Part shown: positions 46,379 through 58,629 of the stretch, in pieces
How positions within the stretch are numbered: position 1 is the first letter of the stretch
How the letters are laid out: each line of letters starts with the position of its first letter
Position numbers and translations under genes: made by a program
NCBI GenBank assembly: GCA_029204225.1
Contig: CM055103.1
Location: forward strand, 3,505,224-3,565,223
Reading direction: 5' to 3'
Length of the DNA stretch: 60,000 nt
Origin: Diphasiastrum complanatum
Lineage: Eukaryota > Streptophyta > Lycopodiopsida > Lycopodiales > Lycopodiaceae
The notes under the pieces: model-generated
Told to the model about the DNA's origin: nothing
Seen by the model: the letters and a program-made list of their open reading frames with translations, nothing else
Databases searched by the model: none

Positions 46379-48333
46379 TGTTGGGAGAGAGAGAGAGAGA
46401 GAGATGAAGGAAGAATAAATGACGAACACGAATGAGAAACGAACTCGAACAAGAAATGAACGAGAAGCAAACTCGAACTGGAAAATGTTCGTGTGCAGCG
46501 GAATGAATTAGTTGACTCTCTCCGTAAGCATGAATACGCCTATCAAAATGAAACGAACTTTAGTGATAGAAATCACAATCATTCTAGATTACGTAGCCAA
46601 ACATTTAATGGATGAAGTGCTAGATGAATAATTTGTCGTGAATTGCAAGACAAATCATCTATCGTAAATGATTCACGAAGAGCTAGACTGTGGTCGACTG
46701 ATAATTAGTCGCAAATTATTCGCGAAAGACGAGACTAAAAGTTGATCGTTTATTTATAAAAAGAGTAACTAGAAAGATCAGACAAAATGAAGAACAAGCA
46801 TAGCAATATTAACAAGATCTGAATGCAGAACAAAGTATATCAGATTAAGTATATCAGATTAAGTATATTATGTATACAAGTTAATAATGTGGTAGAGCAC
46901 AATACAATAGCAGATGAAACCGTGTGCCCCATGAAGCTTATTTTGTCTGTAATGAGGAATGAAACCTCTTTACTTAGTCTCTTCTTATGTCGCTTCTCAT
47001 CTAACTCTCTCTATCTTGAATACACGAATGGTATCCAATATATATATATATATATATAATATTACAGGTGTGTAGATGTGAAAGTATAGAGTGGATTGTG
47101 CAAAAAGTACAAAAATGACCAAGAGTGGATCCTAATCTGATCCTCAAGAGGGATTGGTTGTCATATTACTTGATCTATCAATCTACTTCAGATTAAGATC
47201 AATCTAGATCAATTCTAGACACAAAATCCTAACAAGAACAATCATTAATTGAAGGTAAGTGTACTTTATGAATTCACACGTGTGAAACACTGTCTGAGTA
47301 TGGACTCCAACCTGAAAATTAAGTACACATTGATAGAACCTCAAAACAATCAAAACAAATGTAGACAAATGGAGAGAATCACTCAAAATTGCTTCCAAAA
47401 CCAAGATTGGTGTCTCACATTGATTATGGCCAAATGTGGCTCTATATATACAATAAGTGAGAGCTCGTGGTATTGATCATCCCTATGATCCCACATGTGT
47501 GAAGGTGCTTTGTCATATGATGATTCATCATGCAAAACTGACACTTGGACAAAACCTTCTATTTTGAGCACTTTTGGTCCATTTTTCTTCTATATGGAGA
47601 TCTACTTGGAAATCTTCTAGAAATCAAAATTTGCCTACTTCAGCTTATTCCACACATGTGAGCTGTCCTCTACACATGGGATATGACACCTAACCAAAGG
47701 ATGTGGCTCATGCAATCAATAGATTGATGCCATGTGTCATATGTCTAGAAAACTAGTTTTTGGCCTTTTTAGCCACTAGAACTTGAATTAAATCATATGT
47801 ACAACCTATATGATTATGGTACATGACAAGTACACTATTTTCACACGTGGGAACAGGCTCCACACATGTGTGTTTATCTATACACAAGATTTTTGGCCTC
47901 TACCAAGCTTATTTTTGCATTTTTCACATGGATGTGTTGTCTGTAGGAGATCGTGGATGGCTGCAATCATTGTCCAATCTGTTAGCGCAATTGCATGGAG
48001 TGAGCATAAAAAGAGTGCGATGTCAGCCAGTGCTGAATTGAACGTTGGTGATGATGTGAAAAGTGGGTCACTCTTACGAATGGCCTTAGGATAAGATTTA
48101 CAGGGTGCCTTAGATTTTACGGCACATTCGTCATTCTGTAAGATAGTGTCCTCTTTTCGTCTGCCACGATGACCTATGTAAAAACACAATGTTCGTGATT
48201 CTTTTGTCCTTTATTCGTCTGTGCAAATTTGCGTGTAAATATGCAGGCCGCGTGACAATGTTAGTAAATATGCAACAAGAATGGAGGTAGATTAAGAATT
48301 TGATTTAGGAGAGTAGACGGAGTAAATCCAACA
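46379..48333 (-). repeat. Copia LTR2, inverted copy, split by a solo LTR
   Basis: Ends TGTTGGGAGAG and AAATCCAACA. Without the insertion at 47097-47928 and one TGGAT it is about 1118 bp, close to the 1100 bp of 24430-25529. Confidence 0.9.
47097..47928 (-). mobile_element. Solo LTR3, 832 bp, with TGGAT target duplication
   Basis: Starts TGTGCAAAAAGTAC and ends CATTTTTCACA; TGGAT is present at 47092-47096 and 47929-47933. The empty site is at 24827-24831 (ATCCA on the plus strand). It contains TATATATA at 47443-47450 and the palindrome at 47273-47286. The minus orientation is inferred from the TATA-palindrome order shared with C1. Confidence 0.9.
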
Positions 48334-48807
48334 GAAGGTTTTTTTTCTGTATTTTTAGGGTTTTGGTGATTTTTCGATGTCTTTTGACAGTTTTTCTGAT
48401 GTTTCTGAAAATCTACTGGGAATTAATCTTTGCTCTTCAAAGTGAAGGTTTTGTGATCAAAACCGAAGGTGTCTGCAACTCGGCGAAGGTTTCGTGAAAG
48501 AGGGAAAAAAAGTTATCAGCTCTGATGACGATTTTTGCCTCCTTTTGACCAAAATCTGACAGATTTGGCCAATTTTTGTTGTTTTTTCTGATATCTCACA
48601 TCCAAATGGATCTTAAGATTGTTGATCCGAATAGGTTTCCTTGTTTAACAATCAAATTATATTTCAAACAAGCAAATCCACTCAAATCAAGCAAAATCAC
48701 TCCCAAACTAATCCTAAATGCATATCTAACACTATTCATGCAACAACAAGATGTCTAATGCAAGCTAACTATCCAACAAACATGTTGCAAACTGAAAAAT
48801 TGGCATA
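48334..48807 (-). other. G1 leader, second copy
   Basis: Matches 12200-12644 (GATTTTTCGATG...TTTTTCTGATG). Cut on the left by LTR2. Confidence 0.85.
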
Positions 48808-48827
48808 GCTCCCCGGCAACGGCGCCA
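48808..48827 (-). promoter_or_regulatory. G1 primer-binding site, second copy
   Basis: The minus strand reads TGGCGCCGTTGCCGGGGAGC, the undamaged form, four bases from the LTR. Confidence 0.92.
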
Positions 48828-48831
48828 AAAT

Positions 48832-49561
48832 TGTAGTGGGTTTCTTTCCTTGCCTAACCTCAAACCAAGATCTAGTCAATCTAGCATCAAAGAGACGAAG
48901 TTAGTTGTTACGCATATATTCGTTCCCATGAGAGTGATAGTATAGTTTAGATTTCAGTATGAATGAAGATCCACATCTAACTCTAACATCCATTAACCCG
49001 AAACATTAACACTAGATCCACAACAAAGATAGCTTACTCTTTCTCTCTCTCCCTTTCTCCCTCATAAAAAGTATAATAAAATGCAATCCCAATAACAATC
49101 AGATCCAACAATTGGCAAAATCCAAAAAAATCATGAGAAATGGAGGAAAAGTGATAGAGAGCAAGGACATTCATCAATCCACTTCACAAGAGAAGCAATT
49201 TGATTTATTGAAATGAGGATATGAACATGTGTAGGAACTCGGGTTGGTCCCTTTTTATAGTAGAGAGGAGGACCCTGGCCTCTGAATCCTATTGGTCTAT
49301 TTCTGCCTCCCTAATTTTCAAATTCAAAAAAGAGTGAGAACCATCCAAAATTGGAGGGAAACCCAACTTTATTCAATAACTTGACATTCAGGCCCTGCAA
49401 CATTAAAAGTCCCACAAAAAGGCCTAAAGTTCTTTTAATGACTTGTAATTAGTCAAATCTCTATGTGATCATCGGGTTCGACTTACACATGCAGGGTGCC
49501 AAATCCCTCTCACTTATTGACTAGGGTCTAGGTTGCCTTGGGATCTGCAAATGCTCCAACA
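48832..49561 (-). repeat. G1 5' LTR (copy R2)
   Basis: A 730-bp match to R1 with intact ends TGTAGTGG and CTCCAACA. The minus-strand TATA region is near 49251. Confidence 0.92.
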
Positions 49562-49562
49562 G

Positions 49563-50342
49563 TGACAGTTTCAGTTCATTTATGCAGACAGACTATTTAC
49601 GGCCAATTTCCACCGCTTATCAGCAAGCACTGAAAAGGAACTAGATGGATGCCAGCGAACACCAGCCAACTGGCAATCACATTTGACGACCTAATTTCTT
49701 AGTATAAATAGCTGTTCATATAGTTTTCGAACTATGAAAAAGCATTTGAATAGTTAGCTCTCTCTCTCTCTCAAGACTGCGAGCTTGAACACTCCTAAGC
49801 ATTCTATCTCACTTCTTCGAGTTGTTTTAGAGATTGCTATTGTGCTACTGCTTATCAGCATTACGCTTGATTCAGACTTTCATTTTAGTCGCTCAGAGAT
49901 AGCATAGAGTACGCGGCTTTGATCCACAACTTATTGTACTCATTTTACTTCTGTTTCGTTTTCATACTGAATCAATACTATCTTTTATTGCGTTCAACTT
50001 TGTCTCAGAATGTAAGTGTTTTCTATAGTTCTTCGTGACTACTTATTTGTCTAGTGATTCGTGAATGATTCGCGACAAAATATTTGTCAAATAATTCAAT
50101 GCATTACTGTTTGGCTACGTAATCACTATAGTACTGATGATTTCAAAGTTAGTTACTATTTGGTCAAACATGATTTCTATCATTATTGTTTTTGTTTGAA
50201 ATTCATAGGCATAGTCATGCATTGAGAAAGAGGAAGATAGTTTATTCCGCCATGCAACAAAAGTTTTCTTTCTAGACAGTCAAACTATTTTCATTCGTTC
50301 ATTTTCGAGTTTGACCTATCTTCAACACACCTCTTTCCGACA
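49563..50342 (+). repeat. Copia-type LTR L1 (second copy)
   Basis: Starts TGACAGTTTC, ends TTCCGACA, with primer site TGGTATCAGAGC at 50343-50354 and leader stub to 50487. As at 13.4 kb it abuts a G1 LTR with one base between. Confidence 0.85.
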
Positions 50343-50487
50343 TGGTATCAGAGCAAAATCTCTAATACGATGCATGTGGTCGTGAAAAAAAAATGTTGCA
50401 AAAGAAGAGGGTATGATTTCATATTCTTGGAAAAGCATGGATATGAACTGCTTACGTAAAACCAAGAAACTTATTACCTTTTTCTAA

Positions 50488-50569
<82 letters not shown>
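50488..50569. repeat. (TA)n microsatellite, about 82 bp
   Basis: Same junction as 14282-14405, shorter. Confidence 0.97.
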
Positions 50570-50577
<8 letters not shown>

Positions 50578-52770
50578 TCAAATCCATGTTTCATGTTGTA
50601 TGGAATTTTTTCAATTGAGATCCATTGAGAAGAGTGTCTAATGGGATCCCGTCTCAAGTTTCCAGTTGTACGGATCCATTGTAGTGAATCTTTGTGATCA
50701 CATAAGGTTCTTGGCCTTGGAATTTGAGTTTCCCTAGTTTAACCTTTCGAGTTCTATATAATAGAACTTTATCTCCTTTATTCAATTCCTTTGATTGAAT
50801 ATGATTATCATGTCAGGCCTTCTGTCTGCGTTTGTTTACCAACTATGCATGCTAACTTAATAACCGAGTTTCACATAGTTTGTGAAGATTAAGAAGTCTG
50901 CGCTTGATGGTTGCTTTTTCACCAAGTTGTTCGGAATATGCAACTCTTAAAGATGGAATGATAAATTCGACCGACATTACAGCCTCTTGTCCGTAAACCA
51001 ACTGAAATTGTGTCATCCCCGTGATATTTGTGGTGTGGTCCTGAAAGCCCAAATAGTTGAATACACAACTCTGTTTCCCAATCATTTCAGCTGGCTTCAA
51101 CTATTTTGGTCAGAATTGGGCAGATGATCTTGTTTGAGAATTCGGCTAACCCATTGCATCGAGGATAGTATGGGGTACTTTTGCGATGCTTCACAAAGTA
51201 ATGGGTTAGGAGGTTATGTAGAACGTCATTGAGAAAGTGAGTGCCTCTATCACTTACTAACTCTATTGGACAACCAAATCGGGTAATAATGTTTTCATAC
51301 AGAAATTTGGTTGTAACTTTTGTTGTATCTTGTCTATTGCTCTAGCCTCTACCCAATTTGTAGCATAGGTAGTGGCCACTAAGATGTATCTTGATTGAGT
51401 ACCATGGGCGGCTGGGTGATTGTTCCTATAAAATCAATTCCCCTCTTATGAAATGCTCCTCTTTCGATTATTGAAGTTAAAGGTATAAAATCAGCGCATT
51501 GAGGAGTCTTGATTCTAAGACATACATCACATGTTTTGATTTGTGCATATGTATCCTTAAATATCGGCCACCAGTATCCGGCTAGTAGTATTTTCTTCGC
51601 GGGACTGTCAAATGAGAAGTGTCCTCCTCCTTCACCTTCATGCGATAGGAAAATTATTTGTTCTACCTCATCCTCAATAATGCATCTCCTAATTAATCCA
51701 TATACACCTTTTTTATACAATTGTAAGGTAAGGTCTAGATTCCAAAATCAGTTTGCATTGATCGACTTTAGACATTGTTGGATCCATTACTCCGGATGAT
51801 AAGAATGATATTATCTCTTCAGCCCATCTAGGAGTAGCGTCTATTTGGAATAGGTAGGCATCAGGTAAATCATCATTTATCAGTTCTATGACTTTATCGG
51901 CTGATGGTATTCTAGATAAATGATCGGCAAGAAAATGTTGCATAGCTTTTCTTACAATAATCTTACAGTCGAACTCTAGAAGGATAAGTACCCATCTTGC
52001 TATACGACCAATGTTGCATGGTTTATTCAACAGATATAGCAACGCTTGATGATCAGTATAGAATCTAGATTGATTTCCTAGCAGATAATGGCATAATTTT
52101 TGTACAACATATATCATTGTTAAAGCTTCTCTTCCGGTTGTGGAATAATTTTCTTCAGCAAAAACTGATTGTCTACTGAGGAATCGAATCGTGTAATCTT
52201 TCCCAAATTCTCCCGCCTATGTTAGGATTACTCCGATAGAAGAGTTACCAACATCAGTATGAACATGGAATTCCAATTGGGAGTAATAAGATGGAGTGCA
52301 CGGTGATGTCCCCTTCATCTCTCTATAGTTCCATCATGATACTTCCTTAAAAAATTTTATAAATTTCTTCATTGTCGTCTTATATCAAGATGGGCTCCTA
52401 TATGTACGAATCTATCTTCTTTTTCATCTAGATCTTTCAAGTTTAAAGGAACTGTTTTAGTTGGTTATTCAAACGAAGATGATTCACTCGTTGGTTCCCA
52501 TTTCGATTGTGGCAATTCAATAGAAACATCATCCATCGTGCAATCTATGAACTTCTTAGATACATCAAGTTCAGGATTCTCTTTATGTACAAAGATCTTT
52601 TTATGTAAAGAAGGGGCTCTACTGAGGCGTGGCTTCAAACAAGAAGCATCGTTAGATAAGTCAATTGTTTGTTGCTCATTAAGAGGAACAATCGGCTATT
52701 TCAGTTTTCGTCGGATCTGCTTGTGTTTCTCAATTAATCTTTTGCAGAGCATTGGAAGTTTATTTCTATA
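50570..52770 (-). pseudogene. Gypsy pol P5, RT core deleted
   Basis: From the right: protease-side linker (52300-52750), then directly the RNase H start near 52280, so RT with YLDD is missing compared with P1 (about 16083-16875). Then RNase H (51713-52117: FYTDHQALLYLLNKP, FLADHLSRIPSADK), a well-kept zinc domain (51379-51720: HEGEGGGHFSF, GYWWPIFKDTYAQIKTCDVC), the integrase core with DRGTHF near 51250, and the C-terminal region 50852-51100. Stops and frameshifts separate the blocks. It is joined at about 52770 to plus-strand copia. Confidence 0.85.
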
Positions 52771-53744
52771 TGTCTTATGCTTGGATGGTATGGTTGTTTT
52801 GATTGCTCTTTATGTTGATGACTTGATTGTTACGGGAAATAATCAAGAGATAATAGACATGGTCAAGAAAGACCTCATGGAACAATTCGAAATGACAGAT
52901 CTCAGCCTGATGCATTATTGCCTTGGAGTAGAGGTGTGGCAAAAAGGACACGAAGTGGGTTTAACACAGGTGAAGTATGTCAGAGAGTTGTTGCACAGGT
53001 TTAGGTTGCAGGATTGCAAACCTGTAAATACTCCTATTGGACTAGGTAAAAAGCTTTCTAGGCTTGATGAGTCACAGTGTATAGGCAGTTAGTAGGGATT
53101 GATTTACCTTACCACGACTAGACCAGATATATGCTATGTTGTTGGCATTGTAAGTCAGTTTATGGCAGCACCTACAAAAACGCATTGGAAGGCAGCTAAA
53201 TGCATTTTGCGTTATGTGAAAGGCACTTCAGATTATGGCTTGATTTACAGGAAGCATGATGGGTTACCTGAGTTGTGTGGCTATGTGGATGCAGAGTGGG
53301 CAGGTGACTATGATGATCGTAGATCCACCGCAGGGTATGTATTCCAGTTTTGTGGTACTTGCTTTTCCTGCTCTAGTAAGAGGCAAAGTACAATTGTCTT
53401 TCCACCACAGAATCAGAGTATAAGGCAACTTGTGTAGTGTAGCACAGGAAGCTATATGGTTGAGACAAATCTTGGAAGAAGTTGGCATGAAGCAGAAAAA
53501 TCCCATGACATTACATACCGACAGTCAGAGTGGCATTCAGCTAGCAAAGAATCCAGTGTTCCATGCGAGAACTAAACACATTGAGATTCAGTATCACTTT
53601 ATACGTGAGAGGCTACTGAGTCATAAAATTCATGTTGTTCATTGGAGCACAGAAGAACAACTAGCTGATATTTTCACTAAGCCACTTGTTGGAGAAAAGT
53701 TTGTTAAGTTTAGATCAAAGCTTTCTATACTTAAAGTTTGTTGA
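52771..53744 (+). pseudogene. Copia C3 RT palm and RNase H
   Basis: It starts within RT just before ALYVDDLIVTGNN; the fingers and first Asp are missing. The connection domain is intact (MTDLSLMHYCLGVEV, VNTPIGLGKKLS). A one-base shift at about 53088 and another near 53400 break the frame. RNase H shows YVDAEWAGDYDDRRSTAGY, LHTDSQSGIQLAKNP and the C-terminal HARTKHIEIQYHF and EEQLADIFTKPL. The stop is near 53742. It resembles C4 more than C1. Confidence 0.88.
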
Positions 53745-54073
53745 CTTTAAAGCTATGTACATGACTGTATAAAAAGTAGACTCTACTTTAAGAGAGAGAG
53801 TTAGAATAAAAGTAAAATCACTATGCTACTGTACTTTGGGTCCTATTAGTTGATAAGGATCAGTTGGCCTCGCCATGAGGCAAGTCGACGGGACACGCGT
53901 CCCACCAACAGCAATCTGGGTCACGCATGGGTTGCCTGAGTGAACAGCTATATGTGCAGTGTAATTTGATTTTGTAAAATACAGTTGCTATGTGAGCTTG
54001 TTGTGGAGAGTGTTTTCTGTCTGTGTTACTGTGTAGCATGATCTGTGTTCCTGTTCGAAGCAAATTCTAAGAA
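53745..54073 (+). other. Copia C3 3' tail, possibly LTR remnant
   Basis: Purine-rich CTTTAAGAGAGAGAG at about 53788 could be the polypurine tract, followed by sequence that may be a 3' LTR. No partner LTR exists in the window. The last five bases AAGAA would be one side of the G2 target duplication. Confidence 0.4.
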
Positions 54074-54749
54074 TGTAGACGTTATTCGAGTGCCGAAAAG
54101 AAAGTATTCACGATAGATGAATAAGATGATTTTAAGACAGTTCTTTAGAGCATGTTTTATGGATACACAACAAACGACTTATTAGAGAGTAATTCATGTA
54201 ATGCGTTAGAGATTGCTTGGATACTCAGGAGCACTCACACTCAACAGTGCGGAGAACAAAGATAAGGGAGAATAACTGTCAGCACTCTATTCATTTCTTC
54301 AACCTTTTACAAATACATAAACTCTTCTCTCTCGATGGTCGAGACTGAAGCGTGAGATCAATATATGTTCTACGGGGCAAACAAACACTCCTCTAAAACT
54401 ACAGGTGCGTCGCTCCCGTGAAAAGGTCTAGTTAACAATTAGGTTGAATATATGTTCAATTATACCATAAGAGGTATGTTTAACTAAGAGTTAAAATTAC
54501 TCTAGTTTAATATGTCGATTCATATAGAGTCATTTTGCGTGGATGACCTAATAAAGGCTATCCAAAGCAATGTCTTTCCTTGTAAAGGTCTCGTCCTTAC
54601 ATACAAGGCAAGTACTTAGGAGATATATTCTCAAAAAATGACTTAGGCCTCTTCCTGATGTATATTTATCCAACTCATATCTTCATTTTCAAGTATATCA
54701 TGCCATATTTAAGTTGATATTCAATATTGAACAATTTCATGGCGTCACA
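54074..54749 (-). repeat. G2 3' LTR
   Basis: The minus strand starts TGTGACGCCATG right after a polypurine tract and ends AACGTCTACA (676 bp). The 5' LTR would lie beyond 60000. Confidence 0.65.
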
Positions 54750-54765
54750 TATCCCCTTTCTCAAA
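54750..54765 (-). other. G2 polypurine tract
   Basis: The minus strand reads TTTGAGAAAGGGGATA before the LTR. Confidence 0.75.
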
Positions 54766-55905
54766 TGTGAAACGTCCTCGTGAACATATAATCTTTCTTT
54801 CGAGGATCATTTGCAAAACATTCTGTTCTTCAGACTTTGTTAAGGCGAAAAGATATTTTTTCATATAAATCTTCCTTTAGATATTTCTTCGTCTTAGAGA
54901 ATATGTGCCTTTGTTCTGTCTTTGAATTAAATAGGTTGATTTGATTTGATCTTTGAATTATTGATACGAACTGGAATCAAACTTCAAAACATCCTCAAAA
55001 CTTCAAAGATCTGGATTCAGCATCACATAAAAATGTCACCACAATATAGGCAAGGAATGAATATGTCACCACAATATAGGCAAGGAGAGGATGATGACGT
55101 GTCATCGTGCCATGACATCTGTCATTTCCATTATTAAGGGCATGCATGACTCATAGTTTCAAAATATGATTTGACAAATCAGTCTTAATGACGATAAAGA
55201 CCGTTTGTGAAAAGAAAAAAAATAAAAATAATAATAAAAAAATCATATATGTTTTGATATGTGTAGGCGTACACACGTGTGAATAATGAATGACCACGTG
55301 GCCTTCATCTTTAATGGATGAATACAAACAGTAGGTCAAGAGATTCTCAAAAGATTCTTGAAAATATGCTAGAAAAATTCTAGAAAGTTTCTTGAATCCT
55401 TCTCATAAGATCCTCAAAAATGATAGAGAAACTAACGGGAGGTTCTTGAATGGATTTTAGTAAGATACTAGAAAATTTCTCGAAATATTCTCGAAAATAA
55501 AAATATAGTAGACAAATCATTCTAAAGAAACATGCTAGAAAATTTCTCGAAAAATTGGAAAAAGATGCTAGAAAAGATTCTAGAAAGATTCTCAAAAACT
55601 ATTCACGAAAATTAACACGTTTTGCTTACAAATTGAGTGTCACGAAAAATTCAAGAAAAATTCTTGAAAAGACTTTGAAAATGTCTTGAAAGATTGTGAG
55701 AGAAGTCTAGAAAAATTCTCAACAAGTTCTCAAAAACACTTTGAAGAATGATTTTTTTTTTTAAATGCTAGAAAGTGGTAGAAAATTTTACGAACGTTTC
55801 TAGAAAAGATAGGAGAAAAGTCGCGAACAATTTCAGAAAAGATAAAAGAAAATTCGAGATCAATTTTAGAAAAATGCTAGAAAAGAATTAAAAAAAATTC
55901 TGGTC
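54766..55905 (-). other. G2 3' untranslated region with heat-shock-element-like repeats
   Basis: About 1.1 kb between pol stop and polypurine tract. 55034-55083 holds a short direct repeat (ATGTCACCACAATATAGGC twice, 26 bases apart). 55330-55880 is full of diverged units on TGCTAGAAAATTCTCGAAA, giving repeated inverted TTC/GAA pairs such as TTCTAGAA (55379, 55577). No ORF of note. Confidence 0.6.
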
Positions 55906-58059
55906 AAAGGTAGTATTTCTTGAGTCTGGACCCATTAATTCGTGTAGGTAATAGTTCGTCTTCAAGTGATTGGAGTTGTATAGAACCATTCTCACACACC
56001 TCTATAACTTTATAAGGTCCGAGCCATCTCATATGAAGTTTTTCAGAGAACTTTGGATGTCGACTATCATAGATTAGCGCAAAGTCATCAACTTTAAGAT
56101 CATATTTTCTTATACGACTATCATTTTTTTTTTTTGTTCTTGGATTTCCTCCGATAATTTTTGTGAATTTATACGAGCTTCAGCTAATTCTTCAATATTG
56201 GTCAACCTTTGTTAATACTTTCTACATCTGTTCGTTGACCTTGAATACAAAAATTTGTCACCTCAAATTGGATAGGCAAAATAGGATGCATACCATAAGT
56301 AAGAAAATATGGTGTATGCTTCGTCATGATCTTTTCTGTGTTACATAAGCCTAGAGAATTGATGGTAATTTCTGATCCCAATCAGTCGCATGTGCAATAA
56401 TAATCTTGTTCAGGATCTTACATAAGATTCCATTAGCTCTCTCAGTCAACTCGTTTGCTTTTGAATTATAAGGGATTGTTTTTCTGTGTTTAATCAGAAA
56501 ATATGTTGTCAGCAGCCGTATTGTGTCATTTAGAAAATGTGTACCATGGTCACTTACTAGTTCAAGTGGACAACCATATCTTGTGATTATAAATTTGAAT
56601 AAGAATGTCACGACAGTTTTAGCATTGTTTCATTTCGTCGCTTCTGCTTCAACGTTCTTTGTAGCATAATCCATTGCAACAAGAATATAATGACACTTCA
56701 TATGTCAAGTCACAGGTTTGATTGGACTGCCAAAGTCAATCCCCCACTTTTCAAATGGTGCAAGAGGCAAGATTAGTGTCAACGGCCAATTCATTGCTTC
56801 TGTTGGCTTACTAGATTTCTGACATGGATCACACGAACGTAGAAAATTCGATACATCCTTGAACATAGTTGGCCACCAGTATTTGCAGTCAATATCTTAT
56901 TAATAGTATTCTTTAAAGCAAAGTGTCCGCCAGCATCTTCTTAATGTAAGGCTTGAACAACGTTTTTAATATCGACTGTTTCGAGACATCTTCTTAGTTG
57001 ATGATCAGCACCAAGCTTGTACAGGACATTGTTAATGATCGTATAAGGTGCTACCTTATATTGAAAAACTGTCTTTTGCTCCAAATCATAACCATCCGGA
57101 TATATCTGATCCTTGAGATAAGTAATGATATCAGAATATAACGAATTCGTAGATGAAATTACAAATAGATTTGCGTCTGGAAACTCATCATTAATTGGTT
57201 TTTCAATTTATCCCGTGTTGAGTCGCGATAGATAATCAGCATTCGTATGATATTTTCCTTGGCAAAGTTCTACTTGATAAGTGAATTCCTGTAGAAGTAG
57301 AACCCATTGAGCAATTCATCATGATAAATCTGGTTTATTCACGAGATACTTTAGAGCATAGTGATCAACATGAAAAATGAAAGCATATCCCAGCAAATAA
57401 TGTCAAAATTTCTTAACAGTGAAAATCTTTCCAAGTGCTTCCCTTTCTGTAGCCAAATAATTCTTCTCCGAGGCACTAAGTTGTCGACTCGCATAGTATA
57501 TGGAATGATCTTTCTTCTGATCGTCCTTCTGGCTCAGACATACGCCAATAGCAAATGCAGAAACATCAACATAACTATGAAATAAAAGAGCCCAGTTGGG
57601 TGGTCTCAGAATAGGAGCATTGATCAACCTCTGCTTAAGTTCTTCAAACGCTCTCTGTTGTTCATTCGTCCACAAGTATTCCACTTGTTTCTTGAGTAGA
57701 TGCATAAGAGAAGCAGCAATAGAAGCATGATTTTGTATAAATCTCCGATAATAGCCGACACGTCCTAAGAAAGCTCTCCGATATTGTCTCTGTCGAACAG
57801 GTACAACATCTTCTTTAAGATCAATATGGTGCTCTCCGAATTCTGCAGGTATACCTTTCAAATCGTCGAGCGACCAGACAAAATCATCTTGATATTCTTT
57901 CAGCAATTCGGTAAATTCCGCTAATTTTGATTCTCCAAGTGACTTTGAAACATGCACAAATATGCCAGGTGCAAGTTCAATTAGTTCAGTAGAATCTGGT
58001 AGAATGATATCTTTTGTCATACTGGCCTTGGTATGGCCATGAATTTCGCGCATGGTTGA
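55906..58059 (-). pseudogene. G2 gypsy pol with RT core deleted
   Basis: From the right: the N-terminal pol segment (ELLKEYQDDFVWSLDDLKG, HHIDLKEDVVPVRQRQYRR), then without frame change FLGRVGYYRRFIQNHA, so the whole RT palm including the YxDD box (about 200 residues in relatives) is missing (junction near 57775). RNase H follows (LLFHSYVDVSAFAIGVCLSQ, YLATEREAL), then a broken zinc domain (about 56800-57000), an integrase piece with DHGTHFLND and TERANG (56351-56611), and a C-terminal tail (DSRHPKFSEKLHMRWLGPYK) to about 55910. The 223-aa stretch 57403-58074 is uninterrupted despite the deletion. Confidence 0.85.
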
Positions 58060-58629
58060 TGTGAGAGATTTCAACTAGTTTAGTCTAGTTTAGTCACATT
58101 TTGGTAAATTGTCAATAAGAGGCCAAAACTCATTTTAGACTTAGAGATAAACTTTTTGAAGTTATATTAGTTTAAAATACATTCAATAAACACTTTTGGA
58201 AAGTGTGGGAAAGTTGGTAGTCGAGTTTAAGAGAGATTCAAATTTGAACTTTGGGTACATTGAATCTAGACCCAAAAATAGTAGGGTTTACATTTTGGAG
58301 GGAAAGCCAAGTGGCCAAATAGGGTTTGGAAACTCTATAAAAGGATGTAACTCGTGGAGAGACACATCTTCTCTCTTCTCTCTCTCATTTCATCATTACA
58401 CATGGTTCTCTTTGGGTTCTACTACTCATTGGTGCACTATCTTGGTGTTATCTTGCAATCTTGTGTGTAGAATGATCATTTATTGCTATTTTCGGTTCCA
58501 CACGTGTGAAATATAGTAGGGTACTGTAATTGTACGGACAGCAAACATATTTTATGTTTTGGTTCATGTTTGATCAATATCTCTTAGAGTTTGCATCTCA
58601 TTTTGTATGTAGATGCTGATTTTTCTACA
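58060..58629 (+). mobile_element. Solo-LTR-like insertion in G2
   Basis: TG...CA ends (TGTGAGAG / TTTTTCTACA), a TATAAAA box at 58336-58342 with TC-rich sequence after it, and the palindrome CACACGTGTG at 58499-58508. It interrupts the G2 reading between the protease region and RT. Flanks are TTGA and TTGG, an imperfect four-base duplication at best. Confidence 0.65.

Noticed and set aside
52538-53092. A 184-aa ORF that looks like copia RT with a novel N-terminus
   Set aside because: Its first 75 or so codons are the antisense of gypsy P5 sequence. The ORF only crosses the P5/C3 junction; the real RT part begins near 52771.
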